From contig NZ_QFZL01000001.1 in assembly GCF_003171655.1 (NCBI RefSeq), positions 682,001 through 746,000 on the forward strand: DNA of 64,000 bases, in the 5' to 3' direction. The notes under the pieces are model-generated. The model was not told where the DNA came from. It did no database searches and saw only the letters and a program-made list of their open reading frames with translations. Source of the DNA: Stakelama portus. Its GTDB lineage: Bacteria; Pseudomonadota; Alphaproteobacteria; Sphingomonadales; Sphingomonadaceae. How positions within the stretch are numbered: the first letter of the stretch is position 1; the number at the start of each line of letters is the position of its first letter. Of the stretch, positions 16,287 to 26,328 are shown one piece after another. The position numbers and the translations under genes are program-made.

Positions 16287-19028
16287 ATGATGCGCTATCG
16301 CCTTTTGTCGGCATGTGCGGTGCCGGCGTTGATTATTTCGCTTGCGGCTCCGGCCCAGGCTCAGGAGGCCACTGCCTCTCAGGATGCGGCCGCGCAAAGC
16401 CAGGACGTATCGCAATCGGAAATCGTCGTGACGGCGCAGGGGCGCGCTCAGGTGCTGGCCGACGTGCCGGTCGCCATCTCTGCGGTTTCCTCCGAACAGC
16501 TGGCGGAAAGCGGAACGAACGATATTCGCGAGCTCAATCAGCTTGCGCCTTCGCTGCTGGTTTCTTCGACCGGTAACGAAGCGAATGGTTCGGCCCGTAT
16601 TCGCGGCATCGGCACGGTTGGTGACAATCCCGGCCTCGAAAGCTCGGTCGCGGTGTTCATCGACGGCGTCTATCGTTCGCGCAGCGGCAATGCGCTCGGC
16701 GAACTCGGGCCGATCGAACGTATCGAAGTGCTGCGTGGTCCGCAGGGCACGCTTGGCGGTCGCAACTCGTCGGCGGGCCTGTTGAGCATTTTCACGGCAC
16801 CGCCCGAATTCGAATTTTCGGGCTATGGCGCCTTTACCTATGGCAATTATGATGCGTTCCGCGTCGAGGCGGGCATCAACGCACCGATCGGCGAAACCGT
16901 CGCGGCGCGCGTCGATGGCGTCTATTTCAAGCGGGACGGCTTTTATCACGATGTGGTGAATGACACCGACATCAACAATCGCGACCGCTATCTGGTTCGT
17001 GGTCAGTTGCTGTTCGAACCGAGCGCCGACCTGTCGGTTCGGATCATCGGCGATTATTCGGAAAAGAGCGAAGATTGCTGCGCGGCGACCTTTGTCCAGA
17101 CCGATTCCGCGCCGCTCGCCCGGATCAGCCCGGGCCTTGATCCCTATAATCGACCGCTCCCCGGTTCGCCGGCACTGACCAGCACGTCGAATCCGATCAT
17201 CCCGATCCTGCTCGCGCTGGGCCAGAATCCCGACGGGCTGAACGGCAGCACCTATGATCGCGACATCTACAACACCGCCGGTCGTTCGTTCGCGGGCAAG
17301 ACCAAGGATTACGGCATTTCGGGCCAGATCGATTATTCGTTCGGTTCGGTGAACTTCACCTCGATCACCGCCTATCGCGAATATTCGAACTATCAGGGTT
17401 CGGACACCGACTATACCCAGGTCGACATCCTGTATCGCGCGCCGAACGAAGATGGCGCGTCGCGTGCGTTCAAGACGTTCAGCCAGGAACTCCGCCTCCA
17501 GGGTTCGGCGTTCGATGACAAGGTCGACTGGCTGATCGGCGGCTATTACGCCAATGAAAAGCTCGAAACGCGCGATAATCTGCGCTTCGGCACGCAATAT
17601 GGCGCATTCGCGCCGTGCCGTGTGACGATCGGGCTTGCCGGTGCCGGATTCGGCCCGGGCGCGATCAACCCGGCCAATTCGGGCTGCCTCGGCAATGTGA
17701 CGCGCGCGCAGCTCAACAGCGGCCTTACGCCGTTGGGGGCCGCGGGTGGGTTGCTGGTCGCAGGCCTCGACCAGCTGTCGACGCTGAACGACATGGGATC
17801 GACGCGCGACGTCTATAACCAGGAAAGCAATAACTTCGCGCTGTTCACGCACAACATCATCCATCTGACCGATCGCTTCGATGTCACGCTCGGCCTGCGC
17901 TATACGAGCGAGAAGAAGGATTTCGCCGCGACCTTCGGCAACGACAACACTGTCTGTCCGGCGAACCGTGCGCTGCTTTCGGGCTTGCTCGGCATCAATC
18001 CGACGCTCGACAGCCTTGCCGGCGGAATCATCGCGCTTTCGTGTCAGGGCAACTCGACATCGGAACTCAACGGGGTGTCGATGTCCGACAGCCGCAGCGA
18101 GGATGAGTTCACCGGTACGGCGATCCTGTCCTATCGCCCGACCGATGACCTGATGATCTATGGCAGCTATTCGCGCGGCTATAAGGCTGGCGGCTTCAAC
18201 CTCGATCGTTCGGCGCTTCAGGCGAGCCCGGTGCTCGGCAATCCGGCGACCACGGGTTCGACTGCGAACCTTCAGTTCGACGCGGAAACGGTCAATGCGT
18301 TCGAAATCGGTGCGAAATACGCAACGCGCGATTTCATGGTGACCATCGCCGGCTTCCGTCAGGAATTCAGCAATTTCCAGCTGAATACCTTCAACGGTTC
18401 GGTCTTCCTGGTTCAGAATATCAACGGCTGTAGCCAGGATCTGGGCACCGCCGATCAGGATGCCAGCGCTGCCACCGGTTCTTGCGCTGCCGGTGATGTC
18501 ACTGCGGGCGTTATTGCCCAGGGCGTCGAACTGGAAGGCACGCTGCGTCCGACCCGTGACCTGACCTTCACGATGGGCATCACCTATGCCGATACCCATT
18601 ATAAGGATGATCTGGTCGGCACCGACAATGGCGCCCCGCTGGATCCGGCACTGCGCCTGCTGCCCGGCGACAATCTGTCCAATGCTCCGGAAATCGTTGC
18701 GACTGCGTCGATGTCGTGGACGCCGGAAATCGGCAGCACGGGTCTGTCGGGCCTGTTCTACCTCAACGCCCGTGCGGTCGACGATTACAACACCGGTTCC
18801 GACCTGCTCTATGGCAAGGAACAGGACAGCTATGTGATCGTCAACGGTCGCATCGGTATCCGTGGACCGGACAATCGCTGGGGTATCGAGTTCTGGGGCC
18901 AGAACCTGTTCAACGTCGACTATACCCAGGTCGCGTTCAACACGCCTTTCGTGGCGCCGCAGCAGACCTATTCGGCCTATCTCGCCGAACCGCGCACCTA
19001 TGGCATCACGCTGCGCGCGGGTTTCTGA
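16287..19028 (+). CDS. TonB-dependent outer-membrane receptor
   Basis: This 913-residue protein has a signal peptide (LLSACAVPALIISLAAPAQAQ). A TonB box/plug start follows (SEIVVTAQGRAQVLADVPVAISAV), and the plug contains GLESSVAVFIDGVYRSR and IERIEVLRGPQGTLGGRNSSAG. A 22-strand barrel ends TYGITLRAGF. Of the TonB receptor classes it resembles the large sphingomonad group often linked to organic or aromatic substrates rather than classical siderophore receptors, but the ligand is unknown. GGAGGAGAGG directly precedes two ATGs (16287, 16290). It converges on the double-TetR gene, beyond a terminator. Confidence 0.95.
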   Translation: MMRYRLLSACAVPALIISLAAPAQAQEATASQDAAAQSQDVSQSEIVVTAQGRAQVLADVPVAISAVSSEQLAESGTNDIRELNQLAPSLLVSSTGNEANGSARIRGIGTVGDNPGLESSVAVFIDGVYRSRSGNALGELGPIERIEVLRGPQGTLGGRNSSAGLLSIFTAPPEFEFSGYGAFTYGNYDAFRVEAGINAPIGETVAARVDGVYFKRDGFYHDVVNDTDINNRDRYLVRGQLLFEPSADLSVRIIGDYSEKSEDCCAATFVQTDSAPLARISPGLDPYNRPLPGSPALTSTSNPIIPILLALGQNPDGLNGSTYDRDIYNTAGRSFAGKTKDYGISGQIDYSFGSVNFTSITAYREYSNYQGSDTDYTQVDILYRAPNEDGASRAFKTFSQELRLQGSAFDDKVDWLIGGYYANEKLETRDNLRFGTQYGAFAPCRVTIGLAGAGFGPGAINPANSGCLGNVTRAQLNSGLTPLGAAGGLLVAGLDQLSTLNDMGSTRDVYNQESNNFALFTHNIIHLTDRFDVTLGLRYTSEKKDFAATFGNDNTVCPANRALLSGLLGINPTLDSLAGGIIALSCQGNSTSELNGVSMSDSRSEDEFTGTAILSYRPTDDLMIYGSYSRGYKAGGFNLDRSALQASPVLGNPATTGSTANLQFDAETVNAFEIGAKYATRDFMVTIAGFRQEFSNFQLNTFNGSVFLVQNINGCSQDLGTADQDASAATGSCAAGDVTAGVIAQGVELEGTLRPTRDLTFTMGITYADTHYKDDLVGTDNGAPLDPALRLLPGDNLSNAPEIVATASMSWTPEIGSTGLSGLFYLNARAVDDYNTGSDLLYGKEQDSYVIVNGRIGIRGPDNRWGIEFWGQNLFNVDYTQVAFNTPFVAPQQTYSAYLAEPRTYGITLRAGF

Positions 19029-19072
19029 AGCCTTTGGAGGGGAGCCGGCCGTAAAGGCCGGTAACAGGGGGA

Positions 19073-19105
19073 AGCGGTCGGCATTGCCGGCCGCTTTCTC
19101 TGTTT
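19073..19105 (+). terminator. Rho-independent terminator after the TonB receptor
   Basis: A 10-base stem (19073-19082 with 19086-19095, one G-T pair) with a three-base loop is followed by TTCTCTGTTT. A smaller stem CCGGCC/GGCCGG lies just upstream. Confidence 0.75.
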
Positions 19106-19151
19106 CGGGGAACGAAAATCCGAACTGCCGCCGGTCGTGCGGAAAGGCAGG

Positions 19152-20402
19152 TCAGCCGGCGAGAACGCGGTCGTCGAACAGCCCGAACGCGAGGGTCGAG
19201 GCGTAAAATGCGACGGCCTTGTCGCGCGGCATGGTGCTGGCCCATTTGCGCATGTCGAAGGCCGCGTTCTGCAGCGCCATCAGCGCCTGGCTGGCGATCA
19301 GCGGATCGACTGCGCGAACCGAACCTTCGGCGATCCCGTCCGAAATCATGCCGGCGAAGCGCCGCGCGATGCGATTGGACCGGTCGACCATCGCGCTGCG
19401 CGTTTCCGGCGGCAGGCCGAACAGCGCGGTCGTGCGCAGCAGCGGGCCATGTTCGGAAAACTGCACGTCGAGCAGGGTCGCGACGATATTGGTAAGCCGT
19501 TCCCAATAGCTTCCCGGCTGTTCGGCACCCAGCCGCTGTGCGTCGGTGAGCACATCGAAGCTGCGTTCGTGGCACGCGACGGCAAGATCGTCCTTGGCAT
19601 CGAGGTGATGGTAGAAACTGCCCTTGGTGACGTTGAGTTCGGACGCGATCCGCTGCACCGACGCTCCGCGATAGCCGAGTTCGTTGATCAGCCGCGTCGC
19701 CGCCAGCAGAAATGCCTCGCGACCCGGTTCGTTGCCCGGCGGCTCGAGGTCGAGCAGGTGCGGGTGCCAGCTGCTTCCCGGCGCGGCGATGCCGTGCAGG
19801 AAAATCTCCATCTGGCGCGCTTCGACCCGCGGATATTCGTCAAGCTCGTACCGATCGAGCCATGCCGGCAGCCAGAAGGTGTTTTCCAGCAGCACATGGG
19901 CGCGCCCGCCCCATAGATTGATCTCTTCGCGTGAGCGCGCTTCATCGCCCCAAAGTGCGCGGGCGCGGCGAAAGACGCCGCGCCATCCGTCGAGCAGGCG
20001 CCGTTTGATCGGCTCTTCCATTGCGCGAAGGTCGGACAGCGTCGCCGCCGAATGCGCCTCACCGCGGCGAATGCGCGCAAGACGCTCCATGTTTACCGCC
20101 AGATAGCGTGCGACGCGATCGCGCGGGGTCGTTTCGCGTTCGGCCTCTGCCAGCATGCTGTGCAACAGATCGAGCGTCTGTTCGAAACAGGCGGCGGCAA
20201 GGTCTTCCTTGCGCTTGAAATAATAAGTGACGCTGGTGGTGTTGAGCCCGACCCGCCGCGCCACATCGGCGAAGGTCATGCCTCGCGCGCTTTGCAGGTT
20301 GATCGTTTCCGCAGCCGCCGCGAGGATCGCGTCGCGCTTTTCGCGGAATCGCTGCGTACCCTGTGCCTCGTCCTCCTCGCGGACGTCTTTCGGTTTCGAC
20401 AT
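19152..20402 (-). CDS. Double-headed TetR-family transcriptional regulator
   Basis: The 416-residue protein carries two complete TetR N-terminal helix-turn-helix domains. The first is at about residues 20-78 (FADVARRVGLNTTSVTYYF) and the second at about 228-283 (VQRIASELNVTKGSFYHHL). Each is followed by its own helical ligand-binding region. Normal TetR proteins are about 200 residues, so this is an internal duplication or fusion with strong divergence between halves. It is divergent from the acyl-CoA dehydrogenase operon and likely controls it in response to an acyl-CoA or related ligand. Palindromes for binding lie in the shared intergenic region. Confidence 0.9.
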   Translation of the reverse strand: MSKPKDVREEDEAQGTQRFREKRDAILAAAAETINLQSARGMTFADVARRVGLNTTSVTYYFKRKEDLAAACFEQTLDLLHSMLAEAERETTPRDRVARYLAVNMERLARIRRGEAHSAATLSDLRAMEEPIKRRLLDGWRGVFRRARALWGDEARSREEINLWGGRAHVLLENTFWLPAWLDRYELDEYPRVEARQMEIFLHGIAAPGSSWHPHLLDLEPPGNEPGREAFLLAATRLINELGYRGASVQRIASELNVTKGSFYHHLDAKDDLAVACHERSFDVLTDAQRLGAEQPGSYWERLTNIVATLLDVQFSEHGPLLRTTALFGLPPETRSAMVDRSNRIARRFAGMISDGIAEGSVRAVDPLIASQALMALQNAAFDMRKWASTMPRDKAVAFYASTLAFGLFDDRVLAG

Positions 20403-20575
20403 CAGATCAGTTTAGCGAATTTGGCGCCGCGCCAAAGCGTTTTTTGATGTTGCGGCATGCCAAAATTCGATAAAAAATTGCTCTGCAACAGCGTTCGTTT
20501 CCCTTTACCGAATATCCGGTACGTTCTAAGCCGGGTCGGTTGGTATGTCTGGGCGGTATAAGAGAGGATGGAAAG
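20403..20575. promoter_or_regulatory. Divergent control region with two palindromes
   Basis: The 173-base gap between the double TetR gene and the acyl-CoA dehydrogenase contains TTTGGCG-CCG-CGCCAAA near 20417-20435 and TACCG-6-CGGTA at 20506-20521. Either could be a TetR operator; the second is about 55 bases before the dehydrogenase start, where repression would block its promoter. Confidence 0.5.
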
Positions 20576-21832
20576 ATGGATTTCACGCTGACCGAACGCG
20601 AAACGCATTTTCGCGACCGGGTTCGCAATTTCATAGCGCGCGAAATCCTCCCGCGCACGCCGCAATATCGTGCCCAGCTCGCCGAAGGCGACCGGTGGCA
20701 GCATGTCCCGGTGATCGAGGACGTCAAGAAGCTCGCACAGGCCGAGGGGCTGTGGAATCTCTTCATGCCGCCGCATTCGGGTCAGAAGCATGTCGATGAA
20801 AGCTTCCGGTTCGAAGGCGAACAGCTCACCAACCTCGAATATGCGCTCTGCGCCGAGGAAATGGGGCGCAGCGAATGGGCGTCGGAATGTTTCAACTGCT
20901 CGGCGCCCGATACCGGCAATATGGAAGTGTTCCATCGCTATGGCACGCTGGCGCAGAAGGAAGCGTGGCTGCGCCCGCTGATGAATGGCGAGATTCGTTC
21001 GGCCTTTCTGATGACCGAGCCGGCCGTGGCAAGCTCGGATGCAACCAATGTCCAGACGCGGATCGAGCGCGACGGCGACGAATATGTGATCAATGGTCGC
21101 AAATGGTGGTCGTCGGGCACGGGCGATCCGCGCTGCAAGGTCGCGATCGTGATGGGCAAGACCGATCCGACAGCGTCGCGTCACGCGCAGCAGAGCATGA
21201 TTCTGCTGCCGCTCGACACGCCGGGTGTGAAGATCGAACGGATGCTGCCCGTCTTCGGCTATGACCATGCGCCGCACGGCCATGGCGAAGTGTCGCTGAC
21301 CAATGTCCGCGTGCCCGCCGACAACCTGTTGCTTGGCGAAGGGCGCGGGTTCGAAATCGCGCAGGGTCGTCTGGGGCCGGGGCGCATCCATCATTGCATG
21401 CGCACCATCGGCGCTGCGGAAGAGGCGATCGACGCAATGGGCCGCCGCCTTGTCAGCCGGATCGCATTCGGAAAGCGGATTTCGGACCATTCGGTCTGGG
21501 AACAGCGGATCGCGCGGGCGCGCATCGATATCGAAATGACGCGCCTTTTGTGCCTCAAGGCCGCTGACATGATGGACAAGGCCGGGAACAAGGCCGCGCA
21601 TCTCGAAATCTCGATGATCAAGGTTCAGGCGCCGAACATGGCGCTGTCGATCCTCGACGATGCGATTCAGGCGCATGGCGGCGGAGGCGTTTCCGACGAT
21701 TTCGCACTGGCCGCCGCCTGGGCGAATATCCGGACGCTGCGGTTCGCCGACGGGCCGGACGAAGTGCACAACCGCACGATCGCCCGGCACGAATTCGCGA
21801 AGCATGGCGAACATATGGCGGAGCGGCCGTAA
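20576..21832 (+). CDS. Acyl-CoA dehydrogenase (ACAD10/11-like, LvaC-like)
   Basis: The 418-residue flavoprotein of the acyl-CoA dehydrogenase fold shows [13 protein letters not shown] (FAD-contact loop), [16 protein letters not shown], and a C-terminal flavin-binding [17 protein letters not shown] and GAGDPR-type motifs and the association with an APH-type kinase gene two genes downstream resemble the acyl-CoA dehydrogenases of the ACAD10/ACAD11 group. In that group a 4-phosphoacyl-CoA is dephosphorylated to an enoyl-CoA. The start ATG was chosen by GAGAGGATGGAAAG just upstream. It heads a four-gene operon divergent from the double TetR regulator. Confidence 0.88.
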   Translation: MDFTLTERETHFRDRVRNFIAREILPRTPQYRAQLAEGDRWQHVPVIEDVKKLAQAEGLWNLFMPPHSGQKHVDESFRFEGEQLTNLEYALCAEEMGRSEWASECFNCSAPDTGNMEVFHRYGTLAQKEAWLRPLMNGEIRSAFLMTEPAVASSDATNVQTRIERDGDEYVINGRKWWSSGTGDPRCKVAIVMGKTDPTASRHAQQSMILLPLDTPGVKIERMLPVFGYDHAPHGHGEVSLTNVRVPADNLLLGEGRGFEIAQGRLGPGRIHHCMRTIGAAEEAIDAMGRRLVSRIAFGKRISDHSVWEQRIARARIDIEMTRLLCLKAADMMDKAGNKAAHLEISMIKVQAPNMALSILDDAIQAHGGGGVSDDFALAAAWANIRTLRFADGPDEVHNRTIARHEFAKHGEHMAERP

Positions 21833-21865
21833 GCGCCGACCGCGCCGGGAAGAGGGAGAAGAGGC

Positions 21866-22951
21866 ATGAAGGCTGCGGTACTCCGCGAGGCAGGCAAGCC
21901 GTTGACGATCGAGGAGGTCCGGGTTTCGAAGCCCGGGCCGCGCGAAGTGCTGATCCGTACTGCGGCGGTCGGTGTTTGCCGGTCCGACCTCCATTTTATC
22001 GACGGCGCGTTTCCGCATCCGTTGCCGACCGTGCCGGGGCACGAAGCGGCGGGTATCGTCGAAGCGGTCGGCAGCGATGTGGCGCAGATCAGGCCGGGCG
22101 ATCATGTCATTACGTTCTTCACGGTATTTTGCGGATCGTGCGAAATGTGCGTGACGGGGCGGCCGTCGCTTTGCATCGATCCATCGACGCGGCGCGCCAA
22201 GGGTGAGGAACCGCGCCTCAGCCTCGCGGACGGTACGCCGCTGGCGCCGTTTCTGAACCTGTCGGCCTTTGCCGAAACGATGCTGGTGCATGAAAATGCC
22301 TGTGTCGCGATTTCGAAGGAAATGCCGCTCGACCGTGCCGCGCTGCTGGGTTGCGCGGTGATCACCGGGGCGGGTGCGATCTTCAACGACAGCCGGGTGC
22401 GACCGGGCGAAAGCGTCGCGGTGATCGGGGCCGGGGGCATCGGCCTTTCGGCGATCAACGCTGCCAAAATTGCCGGAGCGGGCATGATCCTGGCAGTCGA
22501 TCCGGTGCCCGAAAAGCGGCAGCTCGCGCTGAAGATGGGCGCGACGCATGTCGTCGATCCGGGCGAGGACGGCATCCTGAAAACCGTCCTGAAAATGACC
22601 GATGGCGGCGTCCATTATGCGATTGAGGCAGTGGGCCGTCCCAATACTGCCGAGCTTGCCTGGAACATCCTGCGGCGCGGCGGGACCGCGACGATTTTGG
22701 GGATGATCGCGCCGGGCAACAATGTGTCGATCCCCGGCCCGACATTCCTGACGGGCAAGAAGCTGCAGGGATCGCTGCTCGGCTCCACGCGCTTTCCGAT
22801 CGACATGCCGCGATTGGTGCAGATGTATCTCGACGGCAAGCTCGACCTCGACACGATGGTGGCCGAACGGATCCGGCTGGAAGATATCAACGATGCGATG
22901 GAAAAGCTGCGCAAGGGAGACACCGTGCGTTCGGTGATCGAATTCGCATGA
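21866..22951 (+). CDS. Zinc-dependent alcohol dehydrogenase (MDR superfamily)
   Basis: The 361-residue medium-chain dehydrogenase has catalytic zinc ligands Cys in VGVCRSDLH and His in PGHEAAGIVE. The four structural-zinc cysteines are in CGSCEMCVTGRPSLC. The Rossmann motif is VIGAGGIGLSAINAAKIAGA. It resembles class III-like enzymes acting on aryl or aliphatic alcohols, with NAD as likely cofactor. It lies 33 bases after the acyl-CoA dehydrogenase and overlaps the next gene by 4 bases (ATGA), so it is part of the same transcript and probably oxidises an alcohol or reduces a ketone in the pathway. Confidence 0.92.
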   Translation: MKAAVLREAGKPLTIEEVRVSKPGPREVLIRTAAVGVCRSDLHFIDGAFPHPLPTVPGHEAAGIVEAVGSDVAQIRPGDHVITFFTVFCGSCEMCVTGRPSLCIDPSTRRAKGEEPRLSLADGTPLAPFLNLSAFAETMLVHENACVAISKEMPLDRAALLGCAVITGAGAIFNDSRVRPGESVAVIGAGGIGLSAINAAKIAGAGMILAVDPVPEKRQLALKMGATHVVDPGEDGILKTVLKMTDGGVHYAIEAVGRPNTAELAWNILRRGGTATILGMIAPGNNVSIPGPTFLTGKKLQGSLLGSTRFPIDMPRLVQMYLDGKLDLDTMVAERIRLEDINDAMEKLRKGDTVRSVIEFA

Positions 22952-23967
22952 GCGACCTTGATTGCGAGAGGCTCGCCGACTGGATGGCCGCGAATGTGGC
23001 CGGTTTCGAAGGACCGGTCACTGCGGAGAAATTTCCGGGCGGGCAGAGCAATCCGACCTATCGGCTTCAGGCCGCGAGCGGCGCCTATGTGCTGCGGCGC
23101 AAGCCGTTCGGCCCGCTGCTGCCTTCGGCGCATGCGGTCGACCGCGAATATCGCCTGATTGCGGCGCTGCATCCGACCGGCTTTCCGGTCGCGCGGCCCT
23201 ATGGCCTGTGCGAGGACGACGACGTCATCGGTTCGGCCTTTTACATCATGGAGATGGTGGTCGGGCGGACGATCTGGGACGGCAGCCTGCCCGACATGGC
23301 GCCCGATCTGCGGCGCGATCATTATTGGGCGATGGTCGACACGCTGGCCGCGCTCCACAATATCGATCACGAAGCGGTCGGGCTGGGCAGTTACGGCAAG
23401 CCGGGCAATTATTTCGAGCGGCAGGTGGGGCGCTGGTCGAAACAATATCGCGCCAGTCAGACCGACGATATTCCCGAAATCGAAAAGCTGATCGAATTTC
23501 TGCCGGCGACGGTGCCCGAGCAGACGCGGACGTCGATCGTCCATGGCGATTACCGGATCGACAATATGATCTATGCGCCCGATCGGCCCAGGGTGCTGGC
23601 AGTGCTCGATTGGGAATTGTCGACGCTGGGCGATCCGCTTGCTGATTTTTCGTACCTGTTGATGAACTGGGTGACGCCCGCCGATGGCCGCGCGGGAATC
23701 GAAGGGCTGTCGGGCGGCGACAGCGGCATTCCGACGATCGAGGAGACGGTTGCACGTTATTGCGCGGCGACCGGACGCGATGGCGTGCCGCAGCTCGACT
23801 GGTATTTTTCGTATAATTTCTTCCGCCTGGCGGGGATTGTTCAGGGCATCAAGAAGCGGATGATCGACGGCAATGCTTCGAGCGATCAGGCCGCCGCGAC
23901 GGTCGCCCGCTTGCCGGCGCTCGCCGCCGCCAGCTGGAAATTCGCGCAGCGCGCGGGCGCGCGCTGA
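22948..23967 (+). CDS. Phosphotransferase (APH) family protein, LvaA/ACAD11-kinase-like
   Basis: The 339-residue protein has the aminoglycoside phosphotransferase/choline kinase fold. [10 protein letters not shown] is the glycine-rich loop, [10 protein letters not shown] the catalytic HxD.xxxN loop, and [16 protein letters not shown] the metal-binding DWE. It closely resembles the kinase halves of ACAD10/11 and bacterial LvaA, which phosphorylate the 4-hydroxyl of hydroxyacyl-CoAs, rather than true antibiotic kinases. It starts inside the ADH stop. Confidence 0.88.
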   Translation: MSDLDCERLADWMAANVAGFEGPVTAEKFPGGQSNPTYRLQAASGAYVLRRKPFGPLLPSAHAVDREYRLIAALHPTGFPVARPYGLCEDDDVIGSAFYIMEMVVGRTIWDGSLPDMAPDLRRDHYWAMVDTLAALHNIDHEAVGLGSYGKPGNYFERQVGRWSKQYRASQTDDIPEIEKLIEFLPATVPEQTRTSIVHGDYRIDNMIYAPDRPRVLAVLDWELSTLGDPLADFSYLLMNWVTPADGRAGIEGLSGGDSGIPTIEETVARYCAATGRDGVPQLDWYFSYNFFRLAGIVQGIKKRMIDGNASSDQAAATVARLPALAAASWKFAQRAGAR

Positions 23968-23981
23968 CAGGAGACAAAGCG

Positions 23982-24782
<801 letters not shown>

Positions 24783-25158
24783 CGCGGCGACGGACGCCGG
24801 TGCACTTTTGCTCGCCATTGTCCCTTCCGGCGACCGGCTGATCCATCGGCACTGAGAAAGAGCGGCGAGGGCGGGGCGATCCGGCCTCCGGCCCCGAGAG
24901 TGTTCGCGGCAAAAACCACGCAAATCCGTGCAAAGTTCGCATCGGTTCGCACCGTAACGCGCGCGCACCTGCGCATGCGCGCGCGCGAGCGATGCGATCC
25001 GCAGTGTAACTATCGATCGCCTCAATTGTAGGACAGCGAAAAATCGCAGTGCCGCTGATCGTGTCGGAGCGGCGCCATTTACCTGCGTCTTTGTCATTTG
25101 ACTTGGCGGCAGTCGTCGCCGAACCTTGCCTGTCGGCAAGCGGCGGGGGGAGAGAGCG
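24783..25158. other. Intergenic region with the inverted second copy of the dispersed repeat
   Basis: The 376-base gap after the SDR gene contains the repeat core (24925-24953) and its GC-alternating arm (to about 24990). Beyond it are AT-richer bases and the leader of the next gene, with TTGACT near 25099 and a small hairpin CTTGCC/GGCAAG around 25124-25140. No gene is supported in it. Confidence 0.6.
24925..24990 (-). repeat. Dispersed GC-rich repeat, copy B
   Basis: This is the reverse complement of the core at 4683-4711, with one mismatch over 29 bases, and looser similarity through the following GC-alternating arm. It lies about 20 kb from copy A in inverted orientation. Confidence 0.7.
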
Positions 25159-25851
25159 ATGAAGCGCATTTTCATGGCGGCGGCGGTATTTTCCGCATTG
25201 CTGCCGTCGGTTCCGGCATTCGCGCAGGAAATCGTCGTCATTGCCGCGCGGCGCACCGATTACACCAGCATTCCCGTCATACGGCTGAAACGGACCGCCG
25301 ATTTCGCGATCCTGGAAGTCGTGGTGTCGGGCGACACGCGCGACAGCGCGCAACGCCAGGAAGAGATTTACGGCATGGTGCGCAAGGCGATCGAGCTGGC
25401 GCCGCGCTATGGCGTCGAACTGGCGACAGGCCAGCTTGTCGTCGAGCCGCTGACGATCGACAATTATCGCGATCTCGGCCTGGAAAAAGGCGAGCGCGAG
25501 GACAGCGACGAAGCGCGTTTCTATGTCAAGGCGCGGCTCGAATCGGGAATGGGTTCGGCCGACGCGCTCGGCCGGATCACACGCTTTGTCGAAGCAGTGC
25601 CGACCGTTGGCCGCGCGCTGATCGAAGCGGACGGCGATCTGGCGCTGTCGGTGGTGCAGCCCGACCAGTATCGCGGGCAGATCATCGCGCTGATCGCAGA
25701 GGATGCCAATCGCACCGCATCGGCATTCGGACCCGGATATGGCGTGCAGGTTTCGCAGCTGGAACAGCCGGTGCGTTGGGTGCGGGCCAGCCTGACCGAA
25801 GTGTTTCTGTATCTGCCGATCAGCTATGCGGTGGTGCCTCGCGGCGAATAG
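25159..25851 (+). CDS. Uncharacterised periplasmic protein
   Basis: The 230-residue protein has a signal peptide (IFMAAAVFSALLPSVPAFAQ). The mature start EIVVIAARRTDYTSIPVIRLKRTADFAILEVVVSGDTRDS is followed by alternating beta segments. I do not recognise the family with certainty; a remote likeness to SIMPL (DUF541)-type periplasmic proteins is possible. It lacks cysteines and enzymatic motifs. The start is supported by GGGGGAGAGAGCG immediately before the ATG; an open frame upstream to 25126 is rejected. Confidence 0.75.
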   Translation: MKRIFMAAAVFSALLPSVPAFAQEIVVIAARRTDYTSIPVIRLKRTADFAILEVVVSGDTRDSAQRQEEIYGMVRKAIELAPRYGVELATGQLVVEPLTIDNYRDLGLEKGEREDSDEARFYVKARLESGMGSADALGRITRFVEAVPTVGRALIEADGDLALSVVQPDQYRGQIIALIAEDANRTASAFGPGYGVQVSQLEQPVRWVRASLTEVFLYLPISYAVVPRGE

Positions 25852-25858
25852 CGCCGCT

Positions 25859-26257
25859 TCACTGGCATTGCGGGGAGGTGATTTCGCGCCCCGTGGCGTG
25901 GAACAGGCCGTCGCTGCCTTCGGCCACTTCGACTGGCTTCACCGTGAAATAGCTGCCGCCGTTGAGTGCACGATCGAGCACGCAGATGCGGATCGTGTCT
26001 CCGCTCGCGCCGAGCACGCGGATGCGGAACACCCATTCGCCATCGGCGCGGGTCAGCTGTGCGGTGCCGCCATCGTCGGTGATTTCGGTAAAGCCATAAT
26101 CGGCGAACCGATGCTTGTCCGCCTCACGGCGCGGCCCGATCGAATTGGGAAAGCTGGTGACGTCGAGCCGTTGCGCGATTTCGGTCGCGTCGAACATCGA
26201 CGTTTCGGCGAGCAACGCGTCTTGCGGCAGGGCCAGCATCAGCAGGGCGACGATCAT
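25859..26257 (-). CDS. Hypothetical secreted protein
   Basis: The predicted 132-residue protein has a short signal peptide (MIVALLMLALPQDALLAE). The mature part contains two cysteines, FRIRVLGASGDTIRICVLD and a Cys near the C-terminus (TSPQCQ), which could pair. No family is recognised. GGAAAG lies six to seven bases before ATG 26257. It ends 7 bases from the convergent periplasmic-protein gene and starts 71 bases from the end of tesB. Confidence 0.7.
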   Translation of the reverse strand: MIVALLMLALPQDALLAETSMFDATEIAQRLDVTSFPNSIGPRREADKHRFADYGFTEITDDGGTAQLTRADGEWVFRIRVLGASGDTIRICVLDRALNGGSYFTVKPVEVAEGSDGLFHATGREITSPQCQ

Positions 26258-26328
26258 GGGCGCTTTCCGTGGCATTCGGGACTGGATGCCTTTGGCAACG
26301 CCCCGATACCCCCAGCGTTCCCGCGCGG

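Noticed and set aside
16203..18599. A 798-codon open frame on the minus strand opposite the TonB receptor
   Set aside because: It is a high-GC shadow: no homology-like motifs, Arg/Ala/Glu-rich composition and no ribosome site, while the plus-strand receptor is unmistakable.
20402..22615. A 737-codon minus-strand open frame over the acyl-CoA and alcohol dehydrogenase genes
   Set aside because: It overlaps two clear enzymes in full and its product is an Arg/His/Asp-rich sequence without domains.
22948..23967. The APH-fold gene as an aminoglycoside resistance gene
   Set aside because: It lies in an acyl-CoA operon and matches the LvaA/ACAD-linked kinase group better than antibiotic kinases.
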